From positions 1 to 53,388 of the forward strand of contig DBWM01000050.1 of NCBI GenBank assembly GCA_002309015.1: a stretch of 53,388 nucleotides of DNA. The letters are read 5' to 3'. How positions within the stretch are numbered: position 1 is the stretch's first letter; each line of letters starts with the position of its first letter. A program made the translations under genes and the position numbers. This DNA comes from Myxococcales bacterium UBA1238 (GTDB taxonomy: Bacteria; Myxococcota_A; Bradymonadia; UBA7976; UBA1532). Below are positions 1 to 7,342 of the stretch, piece after piece. The notes below the pieces were generated by a model that did no database searches, was not told the DNA's origin, and saw only the letters and a list, made by a program, of their open reading frames with translations.

Positions 1-148
1 CAGAGCCGTCAGCACCAGCTGCGCCGTCAGCGGATCCATCCGCTCCGGCCTGAGTGGCATCCTGGTCGTTGTCGTTATCGTCGTCGTCACAAGCTGCAAA
101 AGAAAGCGCAAATAAAGAGAGCAGAAAAGCTTTTGTGGTCAATTTCAT
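1..148 (-). CDS. Partial lipoprotein with Asp-rich tether (runs off left edge)
   Basis: Only the first 49 codons are present. The protein begins MKLTTKAFLLSLFALSFAAC, a classic signal peptide ending in a lipobox-like FAAC at residue 20. It continues with a run of Asp/Asn and then Gly/Ala/Asp/Ser-rich sequence (DDDDNDND, then ADGSADGAAGADGS). This is the same design as the lipoproteins at 4227, 6388 and 15863: anchor Cys, acidic block, low-complexity tether. The Shine-Dalgarno (SD) sequence is GTGAGG about 10 bases upstream. The functional domain lies outside the window, so no function can be given. Lipoprotein status is well supported; the rest is unknown. Confidence 0.75.
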   Translation of the reverse strand, partial: MKLTTKAFLLSLFALSFAACDDDDNDNDQDATQAGADGSADGAAGADGS

Positions 149-329
149 GATTAAAACCTCACAGGATTGAAGCAAACTCGTCTTTTAGCAAAAAGCTTCA
201 CTTTGAATCCAGAAGATTTTCAAATTTTTTAAGTTTTTAAAGGCGGGTCCACCGGGAATTTCTCAAAAGACAGGTCATTCTGGCGGTTATAAAATTCAAA
301 AAAATGCAGGATGATTTTTTGCAGGGGGT

Positions 330-1268
330 TTACGGTGCGGGATGCGCAATGCGCTCAGCGTAATAGGCGCGCTCATCGTAGGGAATATCGAGCGTATCCA
401 TCGCTTGCTCCACGCCGCAGTGCAATTTGTTCATGAGCCTGAAAATCGAGCTCAGTCGCTCTTTTGTGCGGCCTTCCGCCAAACCTTTCGTGCGGCCTTC
501 CGCCAGTCCTTCCGCCAGGCCCTCCGCCAAACCTTCCGCCCGGGCTTTTTGGGTGGCTTCTTCCATATATTCCCTGTCGAGTTCTTCCTGGTTGTAGAGC
601 CAGTCCATGATGTCCATGAGCTCTTCCTTTCGTTTTTGAAGGTATTTTTTGAGGATGTTGCGTTCCTGGCAGATGAGGATCGTTTCTTCGAAGGCCTTCC
701 TTGTGCGGCCGTGAATCTGAATCCGGCGGTCCAGCTCGTGGCAGAAGGCGATGTATTCGGAGAGGATGCCTTTGGAGGTCTGGTCGTAGAGGACGTGAAT
801 CCGGGCATCGACGTCGCAGGCCCGGGATTCGGGATCGCCTTCCGCTGGATCAAAAAAGAGCGATTTCAGCGAGAGCATGTCGGGATGCGCGCCTTGGGAG
901 CCGGTGTAGACGACGTAAAGCTCGGGTTTGGGCAGGCGAATGGGCGCAGGCTGGTAGATGCGCTGGCGGTTGGGGATAAAATGGGTCCAGTAGGTTTGAA
1001 TCAGAGAGCTCAGGGCGCGGAACACGATGTTGACGGACCAGGTCGATTGCTCCTCCACAAGGAGGATCGCGCGATCGCCCACGATGAAGCCCAAATCGTT
1101 GTACATGCGCCGGGCCACGACCGTCGCTTCGAGGGTGACGGTTTTGAGATCGCTTTCGGTGGTGGTCGTGTCCCCGGGATGCAGGCTTTGGTCAAGCTGC
1201 AGCAGATACTCGGGCTCCGAGAACAGATGTGTAAAGACGCTGTCTTTGGTGCAGCGCTTGATTTCCAT
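330..1268 (-). CDS. Rpn family recombination-promoting nuclease / PD-(D/E)XK transposase-like protein
   Basis: A 312-residue protein of the Rpn (YhgA-like) family, PD-(D/E)XK-fold DNases linked to RecA-independent recombination and phage defence. The N-terminal half carries the expected core: an acidic residue in GFIVGDRAILLVEEQST, where the E-x-Q-like VEEQ matches the catalytic E/Q strand of the fold. A helical region follows (FCHELDRRIQIHGRTRKAF). The C-terminal third is charged and contains the family's hallmark tandem repeat (EGLAEGLAEGLAEG, then RTKGLAEGRTK, residues about 245-270). It is a single gene with no partner; the LOG-family gene is divergent. I cannot tell from sequence alone whether it is active. 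Family assignment is good, function in vivo uncertain. Confidence 0.75.
   Translation of the reverse strand: MEIKRCTKDSVFTHLFSEPEYLLQLDQSLHPGDTTTTESDLKTVTLEATVVARRMYNDLGFIVGDRAILLVEEQSTWSVNIVFRALSSLIQTYWTHFIPNRQRIYQPAPIRLPKPELYVVYTGSQGAHPDMLSLKSLFFDPAEGDPESRACDVDARIHVLYDQTSKGILSEYIAFCHELDRRIQIHGRTRKAFEETILICQERNILKKYLQKRKEELMDIMDWLYNQEELDREYMEEATQKARAEGLAEGLAEGLAEGRTKGLAEGRTKERLSSIFRLMNKLHCGVEQAMDTLDIPYDERAYYAERIAHPAP
466..543 (-). repeat. Short tandem repeat in the Rpn-like gene tail
   Basis: Imperfect 12-base units (TTCCGCC-rich on the plus strand) encode EGLA or EGRT/K repeats. Copies differ at a few bases, and unit lengths are multiples of three, so slippage would change tail length without a frameshift. 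Such tails are typical of Rpn/PD-(D/E)XK transposase-family proteins. Confidence 0.7.
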
Positions 1269-1375
1269 CGGTGACCTCTGGGGGCAATTTGAGCAGAAGG
1301 TTTGGTGAGCGGGAGGTTCTATTTGCGTTCAGTTGAGGCCCGGATCACAATGCGCGCCTTGCGTGGAGGTTCAAA

Positions 1376-1909
1376 ATGAAGATTTGCGTTTATTGCGCTT
1401 CGTCCCAGACGCTGGATCCTCAGTATTACGCGCTGGGCGAGCGGTTCGGGCGGTTGCTGGTGGAGCGCGGGCACAGCCTGGTTTACGGCGGTTACAGCCG
1501 GGGTCTGATGGCGGCGGTCGCGCGGGGCGTCGCTTCAAGGGGGGGCGGGATCACTGCGGTCGTGCCGCGCATCTTCGATCGTCCGGGGTTCACGTTTGAA
1601 GGCTGCAGCCGCGTGATCTTCACCGAATCGATGCACGCGCGCAAAGCGGCCATGGAAGCCGAGGGCGACGCCTTCGCGATCCTGCCCGGCGGCATCGGCA
1701 CCTTCGACGAGGCCTTCGAGCTCTACGTCTTAAAGTCGCTGGATCTCTGCAAAAAGCCCATGGGCTTCTTAAACGCATTCGGCTGCTACGATCTTTTAAA
1801 GGCGTTTTTGGAGCAGTCCTGCAGGCAGGGTCTGATGACCGAAGCGAACTTAAAGCTTGGGGTCTTTTACGAGACCGCCGAGTCGCTGCTGGAGGCATTG
1901 GAAGGGTAG
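1376..1909 (+). CDS. LOG family protein (TIGR00730-type phosphoribohydrolase)
   Basis: A 177-residue Rossmann-fold protein of the LOG family, often mis-named lysine decarboxylase. Members hydrolyse cytokinin riboside 5'-monophosphates or other nucleotide monophosphates to release the base. Visible motifs are the N-terminal ICVYCASS strand, LVYGGYSRGLM (residues 36-46), MHARKAAM (86-93) and the catalytic/phosphate-binding PGGIGTFDE (104-112). Length matches the family (about 180-200). GGAGG sits about 7 bases before the ATG, which supports the start. It is divergent from the Rpn-like gene and convergent with the Cys-rich lipoprotein gene, so it probably stands alone. The physiological substrate is not predictable; a general nucleotide-pool housekeeping role is most likely. 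Confidence 0.9.
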   Translation: MKICVYCASSQTLDPQYYALGERFGRLLVERGHSLVYGGYSRGLMAAVARGVASRGGGITAVVPRIFDRPGFTFEGCSRVIFTESMHARKAAMEAEGDAFAILPGGIGTFDEAFELYVLKSLDLCKKPMGFLNAFGCYDLLKAFLEQSCRQGLMTEANLKLGVFYETAESLLEALEG

Positions 1910-1988
1910 AGGGCCTGCGACGATGACCCCGACATCTCGATGCGCCCGCAGATCCCAATGACGCCGGGGAAGACGCAGGCGATCCCGA

Positions 1989-2885
1989 TTAATCTGTAAA
2001 TTCGCAGCAGATGTCGCTACCGGGGCATTGATCGGGGGTCAGCTTACCGCCATCTTCCACACAGGATGTTTTCTCTTCCCCATCGTTCGCATCGAAGCAA
2101 TAACCGTTTGCTGTCTTGCAGGGGAAGTAATCTCCGAATCTGTCGACGCAACACTGAACGTTGGAGGCTTCATCCGTACATGTGCCGGAAACCGACTTCG
2201 TGTCTGGGTATTCAGCGCACCAATCAGTGCTCATGCAGTAACCAGATGTGCCATTGGCGTTGCATGCTTTGCCGCTGCCTCTGTTGGAAGAAGGCCCGCA
2301 GGAGATGGTCATGCTGAGCAGGGCGATGGCGCCATCGCAATCGGCTTCATTGAGCGCATCGGCCGTCACACGGGTGCCACAGGATAAATTGCACATTGAA
2401 TACAGGCTCGAATCGGCACAGGTACAGTTGACAGCGATTTCCTCGCAGACATCGAAGCAACTGACAGAAGAAGGCGTGCAGGCGATGGTCATGTCGAGAA
2501 GTTCGATGGCGCCCTCGCAATCGGCCTTCTCGAGCGCTTTGACTGCCACAGTGGAGCCACATTCGTCATTGCAGGTTGAATTCAGGTTCGAAGCGGCACA
2601 ATCACAGTTGTCAGCGATTTCATTACAGATATCGCTGCAATCAGGTCCGCTCGAATGAGAGGAGTCGGCATCAGAGATGTCGGCATCAGAGGAAGCGGCA
2701 TCAGAGGAGTCGGCATCAGAGGAAGCGGCATCAGAGGAGTCGGCATCAGAGGAAGCGGCATCAGAGGAAGCGGCATCAGGGATGTCGGCATCAGGGGTCC
2801 AGTGGGGCGTTGGGGATTCGTCGGAGTCGGAATCGCAGGCGGTCAGGCTTAAGGCCAGGAACAGGAGTGCAAATGATTTTTCCAT
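1989..2885 (-). CDS. Cys-rich lipoprotein with DAS/DAD repeat tether
   Basis: A 298-residue secreted lipoprotein of unknown function. Residues 1-17 form a signal peptide with lipobox LTAC, followed by an acidic block and a low-complexity tether of 5-residue repeats (SSDAA/SSDAD, about residues 30-75). Two tandem copies of a roughly 55-residue cysteine module follow; both have C-x3-C at the start, CNxxCG in the middle and EADC...GAI.LL.MTI.C at the end. The C-terminal 95 residues hold two further six-cysteine modules with the pattern C..G.C.....C......C....CC; the last includes CPGSDICC. The same modules occur in the lipoproteins at 3022, 3440, 6388 and 12967. The many cysteines imply disulfide-stabilised folding outside the inner membrane. 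No catalytic motif is visible; a binding or surface role is a guess. Confidence 0.75.
   Translation of the reverse strand: MEKSFALLFLALSLTACDSDSDESPTPHWTPDADIPDAASSDAASSDADSSDAASSDADSSDAASSDADISDADSSHSSGPDCSDICNEIADNCDCAASNLNSTCNDECGSTVAVKALEKADCEGAIELLDMTIACTPSSVSCFDVCEEIAVNCTCADSSLYSMCNLSCGTRVTADALNEADCDGAIALLSMTISCGPSSNRGSGKACNANGTSGYCMSTDWCAEYPDTKSVSGTCTDEASNVQCCVDRFGDYFPCKTANGYCFDANDGEEKTSCVEDGGKLTPDQCPGSDICCEFTD
2661..2795 (-). repeat. Nine tandem 15-bp units encoding the lipoprotein tether
   Basis: Nine consecutive 15-base units of the form GGARKCGGCATCAGA (plus strand), start to start every 15 bases from 2661. The ggagtc and ggaagc variants alternate in the middle, and gatgtc variants sit near both ends. 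Each unit encodes five residues of the Asp/Ser/Ala tether. There are no spacers, so it is not a CRISPR. Copy number should vary readily by slippage, keeping frame and changing tether length. Confidence 0.9.
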
Positions 2886-2929
2886 GGGACGTCTTTCTTC
2901 ATGCTTTGGAATGCGAACGATTGAGTTAA

Positions 2930-2958
2930 ATGATATTCAATGGATTGTGTACAGTAAA
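2930..2958 (-). promoter_or_regulatory. Candidate sigma-70-type promoter for the 1989-2885 lipoprotein
   Basis: On the minus strand a -35-like TTTACT is separated by 17 bases from a -10-like TATCAT. Transcription would start near 2923, about 38 bases before the ATG at 2885. This is a match to the general consensus only. Confidence 0.4.
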
Positions 2959-3021
2959 ACCTGTTCTTAAACGAGGAACAGAAAACGGAAGTGGCGTTGC
3001 GGAAAGCAGAGGGGAAGAAGA

Positions 3022-3396
3022 TTACTTATAATCTTCGTCTTCTTCGTCGTCTTCGTTGTTAACGCCGGCGTCTTTATTGCGGTATTTGCATTCGACGCCG
3101 ATGAAGGTTGCGGTTGCATTGCAATCGTATTCGTTGATCAGATTAAAGATGACGCTCGAATTCCTTGAGGTGCAAATATCCAGGCATTTGTTGGTGAGAT
3201 CCTGGCTGTTGCGGCAGGGGTAATCGTACTCGTCCTTGCTGCACCAGAAGCCGGCATAGCGGCAAGCATCTTCACAGTTCACCTGGCCGTTCGAATCGCT
3301 CCTGGTGACGTTATAGTCACCGCTGAAATCTTCGTTGCCGCAGGCGCTGAGTCCCAGAACGCAGAAAAATGTTGCCATAAAGAGGGTAGATTTCAT
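3022..3396 (-). CDS. Small Cys-rich lipoprotein (paralogue of 3440-3748)
   Basis: A 124-residue lipoprotein with a signal peptide ending LSAC (Cys19), then GNEDFSGDYN. The mature part is one cysteine module: CEDACRY, a second C-x3-C (CLDIC), SRNSSVIFNLI and a final C about 20 residues on (FIGVEC). It ends in an acidic tail (EDDEEDEDYK). It closely parallels the next gene upstream, down to GDYN/GDLN after the lipobox, CEDACR and NSSV.F.L, so the pair arose by tandem duplication. The 43-base gap suggests one transcript from 3748 to 3022. AAAGGA precedes the ATG at good spacing. Function unknown; the module is also related to the repeats in the 1989-2885 protein. Confidence 0.75.
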   Translation of the reverse strand: MKSTLFMATFFCVLGLSACGNEDFSGDYNVTRSDSNGQVNCEDACRYAGFWCSKDEYDYPCRNSQDLTNKCLDICTSRNSSVIFNLINEYDCNATATFIGVECKYRNKDAGVNNEDDEEDEDYK

Positions 3397-3439
3397 CGTT
3401 TATCCTTTCTTTAAAATTGCAATGGAGTTCTGCGCGGGA

Positions 3440-3748
3440 TCATTCGCAAACGATGCCTAAGAAGGCAAAGGCTCTCTCGCAACCTCTGTCCAGCACCAGG
3501 TCAAAAAGAACGCTCGAATTCTTACTGCTGCAGGTTCGCAGGCAGGCTTCGTAGAGCTGCGCGCTGTTGTTGCAGGCGTAGGATTTGGATTCTTCATCGA
3601 CGCAGCCTGTCGTGATAAAGCGGCAGGCATCTTCGCAACTGACGTCACCGCTGTTTTCATTGTAATTGACATTGAGGTCTCCGCCTGCATCGTCATCTCC
3701 GCAGGCGCAAAGTCCCAGGGCGGCTAAAGCGATAAAAATGGATTTCAT
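3440..3748 (-). CDS. Small Cys-rich lipoprotein (paralogue of 3022-3396)
   Basis: A 102-residue lipoprotein. The signal peptide MKSIFIALAALGLCAC gives lipidation at Cys16, followed by GDDDAGGDLN. The mature domain is a single cysteine module: CEDACRF, CNNSAQLYEACLRTC, then NSSVLFDLV, and a closing C in FLGIVC. The order and spacing match the neighbour at 3022, which has the same core but an extra acidic tail. AGAGGA just upstream of the ATG supports the start. It is probably the first gene of a two-gene unit. No enzyme motif is visible; the disulfide-rich fold suggests a periplasmic or surface role. Function not predicted. Confidence 0.75.
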   Translation of the reverse strand: MKSIFIALAALGLCACGDDDAGGDLNVNYNENSGDVSCEDACRFITTGCVDEESKSYACNNSAQLYEACLRTCSSKNSSVLFDLVLDRGCERAFAFLGIVCE

Positions 3749-4226
3749 TTTTCCTCTTTCTCTTTAAGGGTTGGATTTTGAGCGGACCATACTGCGACAA
3801 AAACGATGCCAGACCTCCCGCAGTTCATCCTCTAAGCTTTTGGCTCGATGTGGAGAGGTTCGAAAGGCGTCAGATGCATTCAAAAGTCCTGTAAAAAAAT
3901 TCAAAACCATATTTTCATGTAAGACGATTTTGTGAATTCGTCAACCTGTAAATCCAAATTCAGCGCATCTTTTAATGGGGGTATCGCGCTCTGGTTCGTT
4001 ACAAAGTTATAAAACTGGGCTGCTACCTCAAAAAATGACTTCAGCAAAAGCATCTGCCGGGCTCTTCTGAGCGGACTCGCGATTGCTTTGTGATGAGTTT
4101 CCCTGAGTTGGGCGTCTGCAGAGCCCGCCCGTTCAAAAATCCCGCAAAAGCGGCGGCGCTGATGCTCGCACAGGTGGAACGGGCAAAGGCGCGCGCGTAT
4201 ACTGCGCTGGATTGGAGGATCTGAAG
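3749..4226. other. 478-base intergenic region between divergent lipoprotein genes
   Basis: No convincing gene. The region separates the minus-strand pair (3022/3440) from the plus-strand lipoprotein at 4227 and must hold promoters for both. For the plus strand, TATACT at 4198-4203 is a reasonable -10 just ahead of the SD, with only a weak -35 (TGGAAC at 4175). The middle (about 3890-4050) is AT-rich. I see no terminator hairpin, tRNA or repeat. Confidence 0.5.
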
Positions 4227-6311
4227 ATGTGCAAGAATACTTTATTTTTATGTGCAGCGCTTCTGCTTTGGGCTTGCGACGACGATGCTTCCGGCGACGA
4301 TGACCGCGATGGGGCTCTGCCCGGGGATGCTTCGGCCGCCGATACTTCTGTTGGCTGGGATGCCTCGGCCGACGCTTCTGCGGATGCGATGCAGCCCGAA
4401 AAGGTGACCGTCGGGATCACTTCCCACAAGGATTTCGACGTGGTCTCCAGTTCGACCATCCTGGTGAAAGGCAGCTATACGGGTCAGCCGACCAGAGTGA
4501 CCGTCAACGGCGAGACCGCTGAGTTTGCCGACGGCCTGTTTGAATGCCGCATTGTGCTCGAACCGATGGAAGGCGATCATCAGATCGAGGTGAAAGCCGA
4601 CGAAGCGACTCAGACGATCACCGTCAAGCTCGACATGACTTATCCGCGCATCGATTTTTCGGCTCCAATGCGCGGAAGCCATCAGATTGCAAAGCAGGGC
4701 ACGGTCGAATTTGACGTGGAAGACGAAGGCGGCCTCGACGATGTGCTCTTTGATGGTCCCCGCGGCGAATATTCGGTGAGCAGCTCTTCTGCGCATTCGA
4801 GCTTAAGCGAGACTTACAATCTGGGCCTCAACATCCTGCAGGTGACCGCCAAAGATTTGGGGGGGCTCACGTCTCACGAGCATTCCGCGGTTTTGGTGGG
4901 GGATTTGACGGCCGGCGATGCGGTTTTGAAGAACGCGATCCGCTTGCATATGGGCAGCGCCGCTTTGAGCAGCCTGCAAAATATGCTCGTGCAAAAAATC
5001 GATAACTTCGATTTCAGTAGCCTGGCCAGCTCAGCCGATGCCGAAAGCAACTTCAACCTCACCCTCAAAAACATCACCTTCACCAAGCCCGACAGCGACC
5101 GCCTGAACCTGAGCTTTAACGCCGATCAGAATCAAATCGACTTTAAGATCCATTTTTCGCGCGTTCAGGCTCAGATGGAATACAAACTCTCGCACAATGT
5201 GACGATCCCGTTCTCGGCGAATCTGGCCAGTCTGGATGTGAGCGGCGGTCTTTACATCGCGATGGATCAGGGCAAGCTCAAGGTGGAGCTCAGAGATGTG
5301 GATCCCAAACTCGAGGGGCTGCAGATCACCCTGGGCACCCTGCCCGCCAACTATCAGGGGACCGAAAGCGAGCTGACGATCATCATCGAAGAGGTCATCG
5401 CCAACTTTGTAAAGCAGAAGATCGATGAATTTGTGCCCGGCTTCATCGAACCGATCGTGAGCAAACTCGACGAGCCGTTTGATCTCACGCTTCTCGGCGC
5501 GCAGCTTTCGCTGGGACTTAAGCCCAGCACCGTCGTCATCACCTCAAAGGGCCTCTCCGCCCGCGTCGACGTCGGGATCGATCTGAAGAATCCGGCAACC
5601 GAGAAGCCGCCCATCGCCGGTTACGTCGGCAACGGATCCCACTGGGACGGCGTTCACGACACCGACAACCTCGCGCTCTCCATCGACACCAACCTCTTTA
5701 ACGCCTTCGCTTACCGCATCTGGGAAAGCGGCGCCCTGTTCCCCACCATCGATCAGGCGTTCCTGGATCAAAACGGCTCGACCCTGCGCATCATCCTGAG
5801 CTTCTTCGGCAACCTGCTGCACAACGCCTACAGCGAGATCAATGCGACCACGCCTCTTTCGCTCACCGCGACGCCCAAACTGCCCATTCAGGTGAAAGCA
5901 TTGTCCGAAGGCAACGCTCAGCTGGAGCTCGGGGTGGGGGCATTGGCGATCCATGTGCAAACCGACGATGCCGCTGCGCGCGATCTTTTGGATGGATCCG
6001 CATCGATCCGCATGAAGACGACGCTTTCGGTCAAAAAGCAGGGCCAGAAGACGCTGCTCGGACTCAGCTTCAGCGACGAACTGGTTGCCTTCGATGTAGA
6101 AACCGAGTCGCTGCGCGGAAACATTGAAGCGAGCGTGGAGACGCCTTTCATGAAGATCTTAAACCAGCTGCTCCCCCTGGTGGGCAGCATCGTCTCGGGC
6201 ATCGAACTGCCGAGCTTCGATCTCTTCTCCATCGACAACATCAAGGTGATGACCGAACCCGCAGATAGCGCCGCCGGATTCATCACCATCGAAGGCAACC
6301 TGGGCCTCTGA
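4227..6311 (+). CDS. Large lipoprotein with Ig-like N-terminal domain and possible TULIP-like lipid-binding region
   Basis: A 694-residue lipoprotein. ATG 4227 is preferred because GGAGG lies at 4214-4218 and it gives the signal peptide MCKNTLFLCAALLLWAC (Cys17). A DDDASGDDD/Ala-rich tether follows. Residues about 60-195 look like two beta-sandwich (glucodextranase-B/Ig-like) domains (ILVKGSYTG, RVTVNGE, HQIEVKADEA). The remaining 500 residues alternate amphipathic helices and strands: NFVKQKIDEFVPGFIEPI followed by L.P..VVITSKGLSARVDVGI. This resembles the tubular lipid-binding (BPI/TULIP) layout, but that is inference from pattern only. There is no Cys-rich module, unlike neighbouring lipoproteins. 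It probably stands alone or with 6388. Function unknown; a hydrophobic-ligand carrier is one possibility. Confidence 0.75.
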   Translation: MCKNTLFLCAALLLWACDDDASGDDDRDGALPGDASAADTSVGWDASADASADAMQPEKVTVGITSHKDFDVVSSSTILVKGSYTGQPTRVTVNGETAEFADGLFECRIVLEPMEGDHQIEVKADEATQTITVKLDMTYPRIDFSAPMRGSHQIAKQGTVEFDVEDEGGLDDVLFDGPRGEYSVSSSSAHSSLSETYNLGLNILQVTAKDLGGLTSHEHSAVLVGDLTAGDAVLKNAIRLHMGSAALSSLQNMLVQKIDNFDFSSLASSADAESNFNLTLKNITFTKPDSDRLNLSFNADQNQIDFKIHFSRVQAQMEYKLSHNVTIPFSANLASLDVSGGLYIAMDQGKLKVELRDVDPKLEGLQITLGTLPANYQGTESELTIIIEEVIANFVKQKIDEFVPGFIEPIVSKLDEPFDLTLLGAQLSLGLKPSTVVITSKGLSARVDVGIDLKNPATEKPPIAGYVGNGSHWDGVHDTDNLALSIDTNLFNAFAYRIWESGALFPTIDQAFLDQNGSTLRIILSFFGNLLHNAYSEINATTPLSLTATPKLPIQVKALSEGNAQLELGVGALAIHVQTDDAAARDLLDGSASIRMKTTLSVKKQGQKTLLGLSFSDELVAFDVETESLRGNIEASVETPFMKILNQLLPLVGSIVSGIELPSFDLFSIDNIKVMTEPADSAAGFITIEGNLGL

Positions 6312-6387
6312 TCGCCCGGGCTGCCCATCCCCGTCTCTTTTTTTTAAAAGGCCCCAACCGGGGCAAACTTCAGCGGAAAATACGCAA

Positions 6388-7335
6388 ATGCAAAAAAAAC
6401 TCACCTTGATGGTTTTGTCCGCCCTCGTTTTCTCCCTCTCTGCCTGCGATGACGACGACGCTGCGCCCGGAAACGATGAATCCGACGCCGCAGCGACCGC
6501 CGACGCAACCGGCGACGCTTCCTCCAGCGATGCTTCCACCTCTGATGCTGCAGATGGCTCGGCCAGCGATGCGAACACCGATGACAGCTCGGCCAGCGAT
6601 GCGGAAAGCGATGCGACCGATGCGGAAAGCGATGCGGCTGTGGATGACGGCTCAGTGACCGATGCGGAAGCGGACGGCTCGACCACCGACGCCGCCGTCG
6701 AATGCAGAAACGTTTACGACTGCGCCCACGGCTTGCCCGACGACGTCATCAGCGAAATCTGCAGCTGCGAGCAGGGGCGATGCGTCTACAAAGACGATCC
6801 CGACGAAGTCGCCCAATACATCGCCGGTGTCTGCAGCGCATTCCAGCAGGACTGCGACTCCGACTGTACAGAGGGATCGGCTGAGAACCTTTGCCGCTTT
6901 GCCTGTAAGGATCTCATCCAGGCTGCGACGATCAAATCCCTGCCCAACTGCGGATCAAAGATTGAAAACCTGAACGTGAAGCTCTACTGCGACAGCGGCT
7001 TTGTGGAGTCCACCGTCAAAGAGACCTGGAGCGCGACGGGCCTCACCGGCGAGTTCGAGATGTGTTACCCCGGAACGCGGGACATCGGCGTCTGCATCGA
7101 CAGCGGCACCTGCTCGCTCCTCGGTTCCAGCATCGCGGTCTCGACGGATTCGTGCAATGAAGGCGGTTGCTGCATCCTTCCGCCCTGCGAAACCAAACTC
7201 GGCATGTGCGTCTCAAGGAATGCCGTGCGCGCGATGATCAGCGCAGGCGCCTCTACGGGGTTAACCTTCATCGGCGATGACTGCTTTGATGAAAGCGATA
7301 TCTGCGTGAAGCTGCCCTTTAAGGCGAGAGATTGA
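6388..7335 (+). CDS. Cys-rich lipoprotein with Asp/Ser/Ala tether
   Basis: A 315-residue lipoprotein. Signal peptide MQKKLTLMVLSALVFSLSAC gives lipidation at Cys20, followed by DDDDAA and about 80 residues of Asp/Ala/Ser/Thr tether with SDAE/SDAT repeats. The folded part (from about residue 105) has an ECRNVYDCAHGLP segment, a C-x3-C module (CRFACKDLI...CGSKI...LYC) related to those at 1989/3022/3440, and two C-terminal modules with G-x-C...C...CC spacing (IGVCIDSGTC...GGCC; LGMC...DDC...DIC). The last copy lacks the final CC. The gene ends 7 bases before the convergent BRCT gene. Function unknown; it is clearly part of the family of mosaic disulfide-rich lipoproteins in this window. Confidence 0.75.
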   Translation: MQKKLTLMVLSALVFSLSACDDDDAAPGNDESDAAATADATGDASSSDASTSDAADGSASDANTDDSSASDAESDATDAESDAAVDDGSVTDAEADGSTTDAAVECRNVYDCAHGLPDDVISEICSCEQGRCVYKDDPDEVAQYIAGVCSAFQQDCDSDCTEGSAENLCRFACKDLIQAATIKSLPNCGSKIENLNVKLYCDSGFVESTVKETWSATGLTGEFEMCYPGTRDIGVCIDSGTCSLLGSSIAVSTDSCNEGGCCILPPCETKLGMCVSRNAVRAMISAGASTGLTFIGDDCFDESDICVKLPFKARD

Positions 7336-7342
7336 GAGGCCT

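Noticed and set aside
330..1268. Defence island containing the Rpn-like nuclease
   Set aside because: Only one Rpn-like gene is present and no neighbouring defence, phage or mobile gene is seen, so no system can be claimed.
342..1274. Long plus-strand open frame opposite the Rpn-like gene
   Set aside because: It is the antisense shadow; the minus-strand frame carries the Rpn family motifs and repeats, and the plus frame has no recognisable domain or SD.
2661..2795. Possible CRISPR array
   Set aside because: Units are contiguous 15-mers without spacers and translate in frame as the lipoprotein tether.
6351..6364. Hairpin GCCCC-AACC-GGGGC as a terminator of the 4227 gene
   Set aside because: The T-run is on the upstream side of the hairpin, so it does not have intrinsic terminator layout for the plus strand, and on the minus strand only four T follow.
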